In this document: one piece after another, positions 1-8,344 of the stretch
How positions within the stretch are numbered: the first letter of the stretch is position 1
How the letters are laid out: every line of letters begins with the position of its first letter
Assembly (NCBI RefSeq): GCF_000620085.1
Contig: NZ_JHVJ01000019.1
Coordinates: 1 to 64,000 of the forward strand
DNA from: Marinobacterium jannaschii DSM 6295
GTDB taxonomy: Bacteria; Pseudomonadota; Gammaproteobacteria; Pseudomonadales; Balneatricaceae
DNA: 64,000 bases
Reading direction: 5' to 3'
Program-made: the position numbers and the translations under genes
Notes under the pieces: generated by a model
Seen by the model: only the letters and a program-made list of their open reading frames with translations
Database searches by the model: none
What the model was told of the DNA's origin: nothing

Positions 1-7
1 CTAACAC

Positions 8-199
8 TTAGTTCACGACGCGAGCTTGCGCTGTTTGCAAGCACGCCTCGTGTAACGGATTGTTGGATTGGGCCGCCGTGACCAAGTAGCAGTTATTCAT
101 GTACTTAAAGGCGGTTCCACTGGAATATAATAGGTGTGCGTTGTCTCCAATCCAGTCAAATACCCAGAAAAAACAAAGCCCATATCCCGCTTGGCCTTA
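8..199 (-). pseudogene. Possible remnant of a gene 3' end
   Basis: On the minus strand a frame stays open from a TAA at 197-199 to a TAA at 8-10. It encodes about 62 residues that look protein-like, with an aromatic-rich stretch (CFFWVFDWIGDN) followed by a cysteine-containing tail. The only ATG in frame is at 98-100 and leaves 30 residues. The frame is cut off upstream by the hairpin at 198-261. I do not recognise the product. It may be the tail of a broken gene or chance. Confidence 0.2.
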
Positions 200-261
200 C
201 GGTAAACCGCAGGGCGCGTCGTTCTGAACCAGTTCATACGCGCGCCCTGCGGTTTACCGTA
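198..261. repeat. 21-bp perfect inverted repeat
   Basis: The arms at 198-218 and 241-261 (left arm begins TACGGTAAACCGCAGG) are exact reverse complements around a 22-base loop. There is no T-run on either side, so a simple terminator is unlikely. It may be a repeat element, the end of a decayed mobile element or a structured RNA. Confidence 0.75.
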
Positions 262-997
262 TAGGAGAAAGGAAATCGGAGATATAGGACATTTTCTGAA
301 TCTTGCACGTTTCGGAGGCTCCTTCCCTGTTAACCCTAAAAACCACTTAACTATATGATACTTTTATATTTTTAGGGTAGGCATCATATTCAACATTTTT
401 AATACTGCGCATGCTCATTTTGCCGTTCATGAGCAAGCCTTATAAAACTAGCTTTATCTAACCCAATCAATAACTTACCGATCAACTAACAATTTCAACC
501 ATGCAAAAACGCGCATGCACATATATTCGATATAACGCGCATACCGCGGCAACGGCAGCACCACCTCTAACCGGTTGATATATAACATTTATCTTACTTA
601 TATAGAACCATTACTTTTTGTACCTTTGCGCGCTATACCAGTTAGAACTTCTGTTATCTTCAAATACACTGTATGGGCTTACAAATTCAGATCAATTACT
701 CAATAATTATGAATAAATCCTTATATAGACCTCAACAAAGCACACCTCAGTTTAAACAACCGTTCGATCTATAACCTGACCAAATATTTAGAGAGTGAAT
801 ACCTTAGATAAAACTGAAAGCTGTTTATAGGGTTTGCTTTCCAGCGGAGCTGTTTTATTGATCGAGAGCGATAAAAGCCGGAGTTGCTCTATCAATAGGT
901 AAGGATCTGGGGGTACAGAAAGAGCATTCGCACACGGGGCCCGTACCTACGGCTGGGGTTGCTACAGATTCCTGGATGATGGGGCTTTGAGCTGGAA

Positions 998-1027
998 GCG
1001 GACGCGACCGGAGGTCGCTGCTACGGG
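998..1027. repeat. REP-like element, family C copy 1
   Basis: The core GCGACCGGAGGTCGC is a perfect 6-bp hairpin with a 3-base loop, flanked by GCGGAC and TGCTAC. The same unit occurs at 5828-5857 and, inverted, at 12826-12852, always in gaps. Confidence 0.7.
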
Positions 1028-1040
1028 CGGAAGGGCCTAG

Positions 1041-1068
1041 CAGGCGCTCGCCTTGGAGCGCCTGTTTT
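1041..1068 (+). terminator. Rho-independent terminator-like hairpin
   Basis: A 9-bp perfect stem (CAGGCGCTC/GAGCGCCTG) with a 6-base loop is followed by TTTTAT on the plus strand. No plus-strand gene is visible upstream in the window. It lies just past the 3' end of the leftward lyase gene and could act for it only weakly. Confidence 0.5.
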
Positions 1069-1096
1069 ATATCGAGCTGATAGGAATGGAGTCGAA

Positions 1097-2293
1097 CTAA
1101 TCAGCTTCGAGCGCTTGCTGGATATCGGCCTGGATATCGGCAATATCTTCCAGGCCGACGGAGAGGCGGATCAGGCCTTCGGAGATGCCATGCTCGGCAC
1201 GCTCTTCGGGGGTGTAGGTGGAGTGAGTCATGCTGGCGGGGTGCTGGCAGAGGGTTTCGGCGTCACCGAGGCTGACGGCGCGTTTGATCATCTGCAGGCT
1301 GTCCATAAAGCGGATACCGGCATCCAGGCCCTGCTTTAGTTCGAAGGCGATCATGCCGCCGGGTTTGGCCATCTGGGTGGCGGCCAGCTGATGCTGCGGG
1401 TGGGAGTTAAGGCCCGGGTAGTAGACGGATTCGATCATCGGCTGTTGCTGCAGCCATTCGGCCAGTGTGGCGGCGCTCTGGCAGTGGCGCTCCATCCGCA
1501 GTTGCAGGGTTTTCAGGCCGCGCATAATCAGGAAGGCGGTCATCGGGGCGATGGCGGCACCGGTCATATCCTTAAGGCCGATCAGGCGGATCTGATCGAT
1601 CATCTCCTGTCGGCCCACCACTGCGCCTGCCACCAGGTCACCATGGCCACCGAGGTATTTAGTGGCGGAGTGCACTACCAGATCGGCCCCCAGGGTCAGC
1701 GGCTGTTGCAGTGCCGGGGTGCAGTAGGTGTTATCGACAATCACGCTGATCTCGCGGCTATAGTCATGTACCAGGGCGCTGATGGCGGCGATATCCATCA
1801 GCCGCATGGTGGGATTCACCGGGGTTTCAAAGTAGATAGCGCGGGTATTGGGCTGCAGCACGGCCTTAATGGCATTGAGGTCAGTGCAGTCGACAAAGCT
1901 GACCTCGACACCGAAGCGACTGATGCCGTGCTGCAGGTAGGCAAAGGTGCAGCCGTAGAGGGTTTTGTCGGCGATGATATGCTCCCCCGCCGAGACCAGT
2001 GTCCAGAGGGTGGCGGTGATGGCGCCCATGCCTGAGGCGGTGGCCAGTGCAGCTTCGCCCTCTTCCAGGTCGGCCAGACGGGTTTCCAGCAACTCCTGAG
2101 TAGGGTTGGAGATACGGCTGTAGACATGGCCCGCCTCCTCACCGGCAAAGCGCGCCGCGCCCTGGGCAACGGCTTCGAATTCAAAGGTGGAGGTCATATA
2201 GACCGGCTGTACCAGTGCGCCCTGGTGGTCGCGGGCGTCATAGCCGGAGTGGATCGCGCGGGTAGCAAAAGCCTGCTTGTTGTTATTGTTCAT
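1097..2293 (-). CDS. megL: Methionine gamma-lyase / Cys-Met PLP-dependent enzyme
   Basis: The 398-residue protein belongs to the Cys/Met metabolism PLP-dependent family (fold type I). Such enzymes act on sulfur amino acids in the cytoplasm; methionine gamma-lyase releases methanethiol, ammonia and 2-oxobutyrate. Visible family signs are the early [10 protein letters not shown] segment, the PLP-lysine region [12 protein letters not shown] and the C-terminal RLSVGLED. The start at 2293 (MNNNNKQAF) is chosen because the family begins just there; an in-frame upstream extension adds 33 atypical residues. A divergent Lrp/AsnC regulator lies 228 bp away, the usual arrangement for methionine gamma-lyase (MdeA/MdeR). 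Cystathionine gamma-synthase/lyase or O-succinylhomoserine sulfhydrylase are alternatives. Confidence 0.85.
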   Translation of the reverse strand: MNNNNKQAFATRAIHSGYDARDHQGALVQPVYMTSTFEFEAVAQGAARFAGEEAGHVYSRISNPTQELLETRLADLEEGEAALATASGMGAITATLWTLVSAGEHIIADKTLYGCTFAYLQHGISRFGVEVSFVDCTDLNAIKAVLQPNTRAIYFETPVNPTMRLMDIAAISALVHDYSREISVIVDNTYCTPALQQPLTLGADLVVHSATKYLGGHGDLVAGAVVGRQEMIDQIRLIGLKDMTGAAIAPMTAFLIMRGLKTLQLRMERHCQSAATLAEWLQQQPMIESVYYPGLNSHPQHQLAATQMAKPGGMIAFELKQGLDAGIRFMDSLQMIKRAVSLGDAETLCQHPASMTHSTYTPEERAEHGISEGLIRLSVGLEDIADIQADIQQALEAD

Positions 2294-2521
2294 CTTAGGT
2301 CTCGTCGTCCGGTTGATTATGCCTGTTGATGCGGAATCCCACTCGACGGCCCGGCGTGCTGGCGTTCGGCTGGCAAGCAGCAGCGGCAGCACCCGTTTCC
2401 CTTCATAGTGGAATTCCTTTATAAAAGGCTAACCCGGCTGATACGGCAGAACTGCGCTTATTCACCCCAATTGAGTCAGCCGATTAGCAGCCTTCACCAA
2501 AAATAAACATAAAAGGGAGCA

Positions 2522-3010
2522 GTGGTGCTAAAACACAAACCAGACCTGATCGACCGCAAGATTCTGCGCGAGATCCAGCAAGACGCGGCGATCAGTAACC
2601 TGGAGCTGGCCGATAAGGTCGGCCTGTCGCCCTCGCCCTGCTCACGGCGGGTCAAGCAGTTGGAGGACGCCGGAATCATCAAACGCCAGGTGACCCTGCT
2701 GGATCAGGAAGCACTGGGGCTGCCGCTGACAATCTATGTCCATGTCAGTATGCAGACCCAGGAGACCGCGCGGCTGGAGAACTTTGAGCTGACGCTGCAG
2801 AACTTCGAAGCAGTACAGGAATGTTCACTGATCACCGGCAGCGATGCCGATTACATCCTCAAGGTGGTGATGCCGGATATGGCCTACTACGAGCATTTCC
2901 TGCTGAAGCAGCTGAACCAGATCGAGGGGGTGGCCAGCATCCGTACCAGCTTCGCCCTGCGCCGGGTGATCTCAAGAACCACCCTGCCGCTGGGCCACCT
3001 GAACGATTAA
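2522..3010 (+). CDS. Lrp/AsnC family transcriptional regulator
   Basis: The 162-residue protein has an N-terminal winged HTH (residues about 8-55, with LIDRKILREIQQDAAISNLE) and a C-terminal RAM/ligand-binding domain (about 70-150). It starts with GTG at 2522 (a second GTG follows at once), preceded by AAAAGGGAGC. It is transcribed away from the lyase gene and most likely controls it in response to a sulfur amino acid, as MdeR does in Pseudomonas. That role is inferred from position. The gap between the two genes holds GGAATTCC and a near-palindrome CCTTTATAAAAGG at about 2411-2427 that could be an operator. Confidence 0.88.
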   Translation: MVLKHKPDLIDRKILREIQQDAAISNLELADKVGLSPSPCSRRVKQLEDAGIIKRQVTLLDQEALGLPLTIYVHVSMQTQETARLENFELTLQNFEAVQECSLITGSDADYILKVVMPDMAYYEHFLLKQLNQIEGVASIRTSFALRRVISRTTLPLGHLND

Positions 3011-3023
3011 GAAGACTTGATGA

Positions 3024-3614
3024 TCAGTCGCCCGGGCCTGGCTTGGCGATGATCTGTGGCTCTGACACCGGTGCGCCTGTATCGCTGAAGAAAGGCGAGG
3101 GTTTGTGGCGGCCACGCAGTTTAGCCATCAGCATCTTGGGCAGATTGCGTGCCAGCATCTTCAGCGGCAGCCCCGGGTGCAGGGAATCGGATTGCGGCAG
3201 TTGCCGGGCATACTGGCCGAATACCTTAAACAACACCGGCCCCAGTGCCTGACTGCGCTGCTCGCCAGGGGTGATAAAACTGTGGATCAGGCCGATAAAG
3301 GGCACCGATGCACCCAGGGTATTGCCGATCGCTGTATTGCAACAGCCGCTGTACCAGCGGTAGATCCCCTTAGGGCCGAGGCGGATACAGCGGATCTGAT
3401 CGGCTCCGGCGGTGATCTTGATCTGCGACGGTGTGATCTGAAATACCTCGGTACCGCCCCAGGGATCAAGGATCTCCCCTTCCCGCTGCAGGTGGCGGGC
3501 AAATGCCTGACAACTGCGGCAGTAACAGACTGCATGGGTGCCGCTGTCCGGAGTTATAGCCGTTGCCATGCCCTGCACTGTCCCGCAGCTGCAACTAAGC
3601 GTCAGATCTGCCAT
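3024..3614 (-). CDS. DUF6151 / GFA-like cysteine-rich protein
   Basis: The 196-residue protein starts with a CxC pair (LSCSCGTVQG) and continues with CYCRSC and a CC pair (YSGCCN). This pattern resembles zinc-binding proteins of the glutathione-dependent formaldehyde-activating (GFA) fold and DUF6151. The start at 3614 has GGGAG seven bases upstream; a longer reading frame upstream has no such support. It is convergent with the Lrp-type gene, 13 bp apart. The function is unknown. Confidence 0.75.
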   Translation of the reverse strand: MADLTLSCSCGTVQGMATAITPDSGTHAVCYCRSCQAFARHLQREGEILDPWGGTEVFQITPSQIKITAGADQIRCIRLGPKGIYRWYSGCCNTAIGNTLGASVPFIGLIHSFITPGEQRSQALGPVLFKVFGQYARQLPQSDSLHPGLPLKMLARNLPKMLMAKLRGRHKPSPFFSDTGAPVSEPQIIAKPGPGD

Positions 3615-3943
3615 CTCAAAGCTCCCTGATTTTCCCGATGCTAAGCGCTTGTTATAGGTGGTTTGCGGCGTTGTGGCAAATATGAAGATCGTATTCCACC
3701 AAGGCCGACACCAACGGAGGTTTGTGGGTTTGTAGGAGCTCACTCCTACAAGAGCCCAATCCATATTCTGGTTTCCACACCCATGGCGATGTTGTACCGC
3801 TCACAAGATGTATTCCCATGGAGACCCTATCCGGCTCTGAAACGGAATAACATAAAATCATTGGGGATAAAGTGATCAAGTTTCTTCACAATAGGCCGAA
3901 AAGGTTAGCAATGGAGTTGCACTTATGGATGAAGGATCACGCT
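3615..3943. other. Gap with a TGTAGGAG hairpin
   Basis: The gap separates two divergent genes. The main feature is a perfect 8-bp hairpin, TGTAGGAG-CTCA-CTCCTACA, at 3731-3750, related to the TAGGAGC repeats at 5874-5944 and 6924-6999. No gene is visible. Confidence 0.5.
3731..3750. repeat. Short family A repeat (TGTAGGAG hairpin)
   Basis: This is a perfect 8-bp inverted repeat with a 4-base loop. It shares its arms with the outer arms of the longer repeats at 5874-5944 and 6924-6999, so it looks like a reduced copy. Confidence 0.6.
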
Positions 3944-5785
3944 ATGCAAATCACCTCTGCTAACTATCTGACGCTATCTCAGGGATCATCAACCACCCGC
4001 CCAGCAGAGTCCGGGACGCCTAATCAGGCTGAATCTAAAACCCCGATCAACCATAAGCTATCAGCTGACGGCAAGATGTCGTTACTTGAAGATACCCTTA
4101 AAGCAAAGGAATCAGATGCTGAAGCCAGCCGGCGGGTTGCTGAGAATTTCGACGGTAAGTTTCGCTATCGTCCTTCAGAAGATCCTGAAAGAGATGCCCG
4201 GTTAGACAGTATCCTGAATCGCCTCTCCTCTGAGGAGGAGAAGAGTGCCTTGTATGACATCTTTGTTCGCTCAAGAGAGGATTCCGAGGCAGCGTTTTTC
4301 CAGCTGACCGAGGAGCTGAGTGATGAAGAGCTTCGAGAACTCGTCTCGGTTGGCACAGCGCTCCTGACCGTGCCGTTTCACGGATTTGATGGCGAGCCTC
4401 GTGACTATCGCGGTAAAAACGAAGCAGCCAAGCTGATCAATAACCTCTCAGACATGGATAGCGATACCCGTTCCCGGGTGCTGGAAAAAGCAGCCGACTA
4501 TGCCGCTAAAGTCCCTAAAACACCGGTTCACCCGTTAACCTACAGCCCTCTGGACGGGCTCGACAGGATCAACGCCAAGATAGCGGCGACCAGCGTCTTC
4601 GACCTGAATACTGCCATCAACAACAGCGATGACGTTAACGCCATGCTCGACAAGCTGGAACAGTTCGAAGAGCCTCAGCAGAAAAAGCTGCTCGGCCTGT
4701 TAAGAACGGATGTTGAGCTGGGCGACCGGATGATGGAAGTGCTTAAGGACAATAATTCAGAGGCGCACAATGCGATGCTCGATTACGTTGTTGAATTAAA
4801 CAACATCCGCGGTTCAAAGGTCGATTACGATCCCCTGTACGAAACTCCTCAATCGCTCGACTTTGATAACAATGGCAAAGGGGTCTTAGCGGGGATGGTC
4901 GAGGATACGGTTTCGTTGCTTGAAGATTATAGCTTCGATGATGCCCAGCTCACACAGATGGCAGAGCAGCTGCAACAGCTGGACCGCAGCGACCAGCGCG
5001 CTTACCTGGCGATCAGTAAAACCGGTTTTGAAACCCTGCTAGGGAAGCCTGAAGGGCTGGCTGAGCCGATCGATATGAGCCAGCATGAAGAGGCGGTCGA
5101 GACAGTCGACAGCCTGCGTAATAACCTTCTGGTGCGAGAGCTGGTGTTCGAGTCGCGCATGGGCGAGGAGAGCATTGTTGAGGGCGAGCGTCGCTATGAA
5201 CTGAAAAACCTTGGCGAAGCAAACCGCGATATGGAAGAGATAACCCGCTTCCTCGTCACCGATGCCTGGCTGAACAACAAGATAGAGGATAGCTCCGCCC
5301 ATCAGGCGCAAACCCAGCGCCTCATCGGCAAGCTATCCGGGATGGGGGCCGAGCAACGCGATGAACTGGTGCAGGATCTTAACCGCCAGGGCCAGGAACA
5401 ACATCCTATGGCCCAGCTATCCGCCCCGGCACTGCAAGAGACCTATGGCGCCTTCTTTGACCGTACCACCTCAATCGCCAATGTCGATGACCTGAACGCT
5501 CTGGCTGAGGCTGAGGAAGAAACTCCGCCGGAATTGCGCGAATCATTCTGGCAGGCGACCGAACTTTCAGGTGAGAAAGTCGATGACCTGATAGCAATAC
5601 TTGATGACAACGGCCCCGCACTGCGGGAGCAGATCATAGTGACGCTGGCAGAACAGGCTTCACTGACTGAAGCCGGAGAGAAGGACCGAGATGATGTTGT
5701 CGAAGAGCTGGAGGATCTGATCAGCTACTTCAGTAAGGATCACACCGAGAAAGAGAAACAGGTTTACCTGGAACACGCTTTTTGA
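3944..5785 (+). CDS. Large acidic helical protein of unknown function
   Basis: The start at 3944 (MQITSANYLTLSQG) is preferred because GAAGGA lies 8 bases upstream; in-frame starts at 3872 (GTG), 3911 and 3929 lack this. The 613-residue product has no signal peptide or membrane segment. It is rich in Glu, Asp and Leu and predicted helical. Three stretches look like diverged copies of one unit (about residues 65-125, 220-280 and 505-565), with patterns such as DVNAMLDKLEQFEE and DVDDLNALAEAEEE. The N-terminus is serine- and threonine-rich and resembles in style the start of the protein at 62591. I do not recognise the family. It stands alone between repeat-rich gaps. Confidence 0.75.
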   Translation: MQITSANYLTLSQGSSTTRPAESGTPNQAESKTPINHKLSADGKMSLLEDTLKAKESDAEASRRVAENFDGKFRYRPSEDPERDARLDSILNRLSSEEEKSALYDIFVRSREDSEAAFFQLTEELSDEELRELVSVGTALLTVPFHGFDGEPRDYRGKNEAAKLINNLSDMDSDTRSRVLEKAADYAAKVPKTPVHPLTYSPLDGLDRINAKIAATSVFDLNTAINNSDDVNAMLDKLEQFEEPQQKKLLGLLRTDVELGDRMMEVLKDNNSEAHNAMLDYVVELNNIRGSKVDYDPLYETPQSLDFDNNGKGVLAGMVEDTVSLLEDYSFDDAQLTQMAEQLQQLDRSDQRAYLAISKTGFETLLGKPEGLAEPIDMSQHEEAVETVDSLRNNLLVRELVFESRMGEESIVEGERRYELKNLGEANRDMEEITRFLVTDAWLNNKIEDSSAHQAQTQRLIGKLSGMGAEQRDELVQDLNRQGQEQHPMAQLSAPALQETYGAFFDRTTSIANVDDLNALAEAEEETPPELRESFWQATELSGEKVDDLIAILDDNGPALREQIIVTLAEQASLTEAGEKDRDDVVEELEDLISYFSKDHTEKEKQVYLEHAF

Positions 5786-5827
5786 ATCAGCCCTCCTTTC
5801 GCCCGGCCTGAAAGGCTTCACACATAT

Positions 5828-5857
5828 CCCGGACGCGACCAGAGGTCGCTACTACCG
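5828..5857. repeat. REP-like element, family C copy 2
   Basis: The core GGACGCGACCAGAGGTCGCT differs by one base in the loop from the copy at 998-1027 and keeps the GCGACC/GGTCGC stem. Confidence 0.65.
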
Positions 5858-5873
5858 GTAATTCAGATTTTTA

Positions 5874-5944
5874 TAGGAGCTCGCTCCGTGAGCGATGCGC
5901 ATTGCCTGAAAAGCTTCGCGCTTGGAAATCGCTCCTACACCGGA
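5874..5944. repeat. Family A repeat, full copy
   Basis: The outer arms TAGGAGC (5874-5880) and GCTCCTA (5931-5937) enclose CTCCGTGAGCG and AAGCTTCGCGCTTGGAA. Related copies are at 6103-6132 (partial) and 6924-6999, with short forms at 3731-3750 and 20119-20142. Confidence 0.65.
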
Positions 5945-5962
5945 TGGTAGACATGAGGTATC

Positions 5963-5993
5963 CGTGGGTTTTGTCGCTGTGCTCCGCTACCCA
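5963..5993. repeat. Family B repeat (GTGGGTTTTGTCGCTG)
   Basis: The unit runs from CGTGGGTTTTGTCGCTG through GCTCCGCTACCCA. An inverted copy lies at 6161-6184 and direct copies or fragments at 7026-7055, 7108-7131 and 7184-7216. Confidence 0.65.
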
Positions 5994-6102
5994 TATATGG
6001 TCTCCTCCCTATTCACAATGACTTTGTGCGCGATGCCTGATTTAGGTGGCCACCATATATCCGGCCTTTGAAGTGATACTTGCTTTAGCATCTGGCCTTG
6101 AT

Positions 6103-6132
6103 GAAGCTTCGCGCTTGGAAATCGCTTCTACA
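6103..6132. repeat. Family A repeat, partial copy
   Basis: GAAGCTTCGCGCTTGGAAAT followed by CGCTTCTACA matches the right half of the copy at 5874-5944 with one or two changes. Confidence 0.6.
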
Positions 6133-6160
6133 AGTGGAAACGGCACGAACGTAGTGTGGC

Positions 6161-6184
6161 GTAGAGCGAAGCGAAACCCACGTA
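6161..6184. repeat. Family B repeat, inverted copy
   Basis: GTAGAGCGAAGCGAAACCCA is the reverse complement of the family B unit at 5963-5993, with small differences. The two copies form an inverted pair about 170 bases apart. Confidence 0.6.
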
Positions 6185-6204
6185 TATAGGCAAATACTGA
6201 AAAC

Positions 6205-6837
6205 TTAAAGCAACGCCAGTCCCGTCTCTGTCAATCTGACCAGCAAGGCTTTAACCGGAGCGCCAGACTCGGACAGCAGCCACAGGAAAACGGTGCAGTT
6301 AAGCAGAAGGGTTAGCCAGAATACGACTTTGAACGATCGTTTACTGGATTTGTGGCGCAGTATCTGTTGCGCGAAGACCGCACCGGGCCAGCCACCGATC
6401 AGGGCCAGCAGATGCAGGGTACTTTCCGGGGTGCGCCACCGGCCTTGTCGGGCCGCCGACTTATCGCTGGCGTAGGTCAGGAATGTGATCAGGCTGGCCA
6501 CGACGTAGAGGGCTGCCAGCAGCATCGGGATCTTTTGCATCCACGCAGACAGGCCAATGATACCGAGAAACACTATGGCGACCATCGGCAACGCTGATGA
6601 CCTTCCGGATTTAGCTTTCATTTTACGCTCGCCGTCATAACTGACTTTCGCCGCGCAGGGCCTGCCTTGTTTGTCGGCAGCCAGGCTGTAGTTGACGAAA
6701 TTGCCCACCTCAGGTCGCCGACCGCGTTGATCAAACGCTTTGATATGCAGGAAGACGTTTTTGCCGCCCAGGCAGGGTTCGATAAAACCGAAGCCCTTAT
6801 CGTCGTTCCATGAGGCGACCTTACCCTTGTTGCGCAT
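6205..6837 (-). CDS. Cold-shock domain / DUF1294 membrane protein
   Basis: The 210-residue protein has an N-terminal cold-shock fold (residues 1-65) with the RNP1-like motif KGFGFIEP. A basic linker and a DUF1294 domain follow (about 80-200), with predicted membrane helices near 76-92, 96-112, 135-150 and 170-185. DUF1294 is marked by the YASDKSAARQGRWRTPE and GGWPGA motifs. This fusion is known in bacteria but has no settled function; it may tether an RNA- or DNA-binding domain to the membrane. The start at 6837 has AGGA four bases upstream. The longer upstream frame runs through repeat sequence and is not used. Confidence 0.87.
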   Translation of the reverse strand: MRNKGKVASWNDDKGFGFIEPCLGGKNVFLHIKAFDQRGRRPEVGNFVNYSLAADKQGRPCAAKVSYDGERKMKAKSGRSSALPMVAIVFLGIIGLSAWMQKIPMLLAALYVVASLITFLTYASDKSAARQGRWRTPESTLHLLALIGGWPGAVFAQQILRHKSSKRSFKVVFWLTLLLNCTVFLWLLSESGAPVKALLVRLTETGLALL

Positions 6838-6923
6838 ATCCTGGCTATGTCCTTGTAATTCATACGGCGAGAGGATAATGGTATCTGAAAAACCGGGTGT
6901 GGATGAAGTGGGTCCGCGGCTTT

Positions 6924-6999
6924 TGTAGGAGGAGTTCACTCCGTGAGCGAAGCGCTTTGTCGGACAAAGCTTCGCCGCTGGAAAGCGCTGCAACACCGG
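6924..6999. repeat. Family A repeat, diverged copy
   Basis: It starts TGTAGGAGGAGTTCACTCCG, continues with TGAGCGAAGCG and AAGCTTCGCCGCTGGAAAGC and ends near CAACACCGGA. The order of parts matches the copy at 5874-5944. Confidence 0.6.
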
Positions 7000-7058
7000 A
7001 CAATAGGCATTGGCGCTTGTGATTCGTGGGTTTTGTCGCTGCGCTCCGCTACCCAGAT

Positions 7059-7216
7059 GAAAACGTTTGCCCCTGAAAAACGCCGCCACAACAGCAGGCA
7101 CTAGGGAAGTAGCGCCGCGAAACCCACGGCTGAAAACGCTTGCCCCTGAAAACCCCGCCCACTACAGCAGGCAGCAGGGAAGTAGCGTGGTGTTGAGCGC
7201 AGCGAAACCCACGGCT
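7059..7216. repeat. Tandem direct repeat, two units
   Basis: Unit 1 (7059-7131) and unit 2 (7132-7216) both run GAAAACG(T/C)TTGCCCCTGAAAA, then CAGCAGGCA, GGGAAGTAGCG and GCGAAACCCACGGCT. Unit 2 carries an extra stretch of about 12 bases before its tail. This looks like a local duplication carrying the family B tail. Confidence 0.65.
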
Positions 7217-7219
7217 TAT

Positions 7220-8332
7220 CTAGTAATCGATCTGCAGGTCGCTTTTGACGCTGGTACAGCAAGAGAGGACGTAACCTTCGGCGATCTCCTCTTCGGTGAT
7301 GCCGCCGTTGTGCTCCATCTCAAAATCACCGCTGCTGACTTTTACCTTGCAGGCCCCGCAGATACCCATGCCGCAGGCCTTGGAAATCTTGACGCCGACA
7401 TCCAGCGCGGCTTCGTTGAGGTTAGTGCCGGGGATGACGCTGATGCTATTGCCATTGCTGAAAGTGACCTTGACGGTATCGGCTGAATCCGCCGCTTCGG
7501 CGGCTTCCTCGGCCTGATCGGCATGGGTTTCGGCATTGCGTACATCCTTGGCCGGGGTCTCGCCGAAAGACTCTTCGTGGTAACGGCTCATATCGAAACC
7601 GAGACCTTCCAGCATCTTGCGCACGGCATCCATGTAGACTGCCGGGCCACAACAGAACACTTCACGCTGCATAAAATCGGGGGCGATCAGTTGCAGCATG
7701 GTCTCATTGAGGTAGCCGCGATAGCCGCCCCAGGCCTGACCGATCTCATTGCGCTCGCAGATCATATGCAGCTTGAAGTTGTCGATCCGTGACGACATGT
7801 ATTCCAGCTCGCGGGCATAGATAATATCCCCCGGGGTACGGGCACTGTGGGCAAACACCATATCCACTTCGGAGTCGGTATCAAACCACCAGCGCGCCAT
7901 CGACATCACCGGGGTAATACCGACACCGCCGGAGAGCAGCAGTACTTTGTCCGCCGGAAAATCCATGCAGTTAAACGGCCCCACCGGACCATGCACCGCA
8001 ATCTGGTCACCGGACTTCAGGTTGTCATGCAGCCAGTTAGACACCACCCCGCCCTTAACCCGCTTCACCGTGATGGAGAAACTGTAGGGAATCGATGGCG
8101 AGCTGGAGATGGTGTAGGAGCGCATCACGCGCTCGCCGTCGATCTCCAGCTCCAGGGTGACAAACTGTCCGGGCTTAAAGAAGAACAACATCGGCTGACT
8201 GACACCAAAGGTGAAAGTGCAGACGTCGTGGGTCTCCTGTATCACCTTGACGCAGCGCACCAGGTGACGGCCGTTACTCCAGGTCTGGGTACGTACCGGG
8301 TTCAGAAACTCTGCGGTGTTGAATTCACTCAT
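7220..8332 (-). CDS. gbcB: GbcB-like ferredoxin reductase of a Rieske monooxygenase
   Basis: The 370-residue protein has a ferredoxin-NADP reductase-like FAD domain (about 15-130, RSYTISSSP), an NAD-binding domain (about 130-250, LLSGGVGITPVMSM and CCGPAVYMD), an acidic linker and a C-terminal plant-type 2Fe-2S domain (about 285-370) with CGMGICGAC and a later Cys. GbcB passes electrons from NAD(P)H to the Rieske oxygenase GbcA, which demethylates glycine betaine to dimethylglycine. The ATG at 8332 has GGAG seven bases upstream; GTG at 8335 is also possible. It is the last gene of a leftward operon, 12 bp after the FAD oxidoreductase. Its likely partner is encoded at 14124. Reductases of other quaternary-amine oxygenases look alike. 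Confidence 0.87.
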   Translation of the reverse strand: MSEFNTAEFLNPVRTQTWSNGRHLVRCVKVIQETHDVCTFTFGVSQPMLFFFKPGQFVTLELEIDGERVMRSYTISSSPSIPYSFSITVKRVKGGVVSNWLHDNLKSGDQIAVHGPVGPFNCMDFPADKVLLLSGGVGITPVMSMARWWFDTDSEVDMVFAHSARTPGDIIYARELEYMSSRIDNFKLHMICERNEIGQAWGGYRGYLNETMLQLIAPDFMQREVFCCGPAVYMDAVRKMLEGLGFDMSRYHEESFGETPAKDVRNAETHADQAEEAAEAADSADTVKVTFSNGNSISVIPGTNLNEAALDVGVKISKACGMGICGACKVKVSSGDFEMEHNGGITEEEIAEGYVLSCCTSVKSDLQIDY

Positions 8333-8344
8333 CACTCACTCCGA

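Larger units (their letters stand above)
1..1096. other. Long gap without a convincing gene
   Basis: No credible full-length coding region is seen. The left 300 bases hold a 21-bp perfect inverted repeat (198-261) and a short reading frame on the minus strand. Bases 300-900 are clearly AT-rich compared with the genes around them. The right end holds a REP-like element (998-1027) and a terminator-like hairpin (1041-1068). Low GC and lack of genes suggest a decayed or transferred intergenic region. Confidence 0.6.
5786..6204. other. Gap filled with dispersed repeats
   Basis: No gene is seen. The gap contains one copy of repeat family C (5828-5857), one full family A copy (5874-5944), a partial family A copy (6103-6132) and two opposed family B copies (5963-5993 and 6161-6184). 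Confidence 0.6.
6838..7219. other. Gap filled with repeats, including a tandem pair
   Basis: No gene is seen. It contains a family A copy (6924-6999), a family B copy (7026-7055), and two adjacent direct repeats (7059-7131 and 7132-7216) that each end in a family B tail (GAAACCCACGGCT). Confidence 0.6.

Noticed and set aside
1-100. Integron attC-like site at the left end
   Set aside because: CTAAC/GTTAG-like pieces are present but the paired core sites of attC are not.
5786-7219. Insertion sequence around the cold-shock/DUF1294 gene
   Set aside because: The repeats are short REP-like units; no transposase or target duplication is visible.
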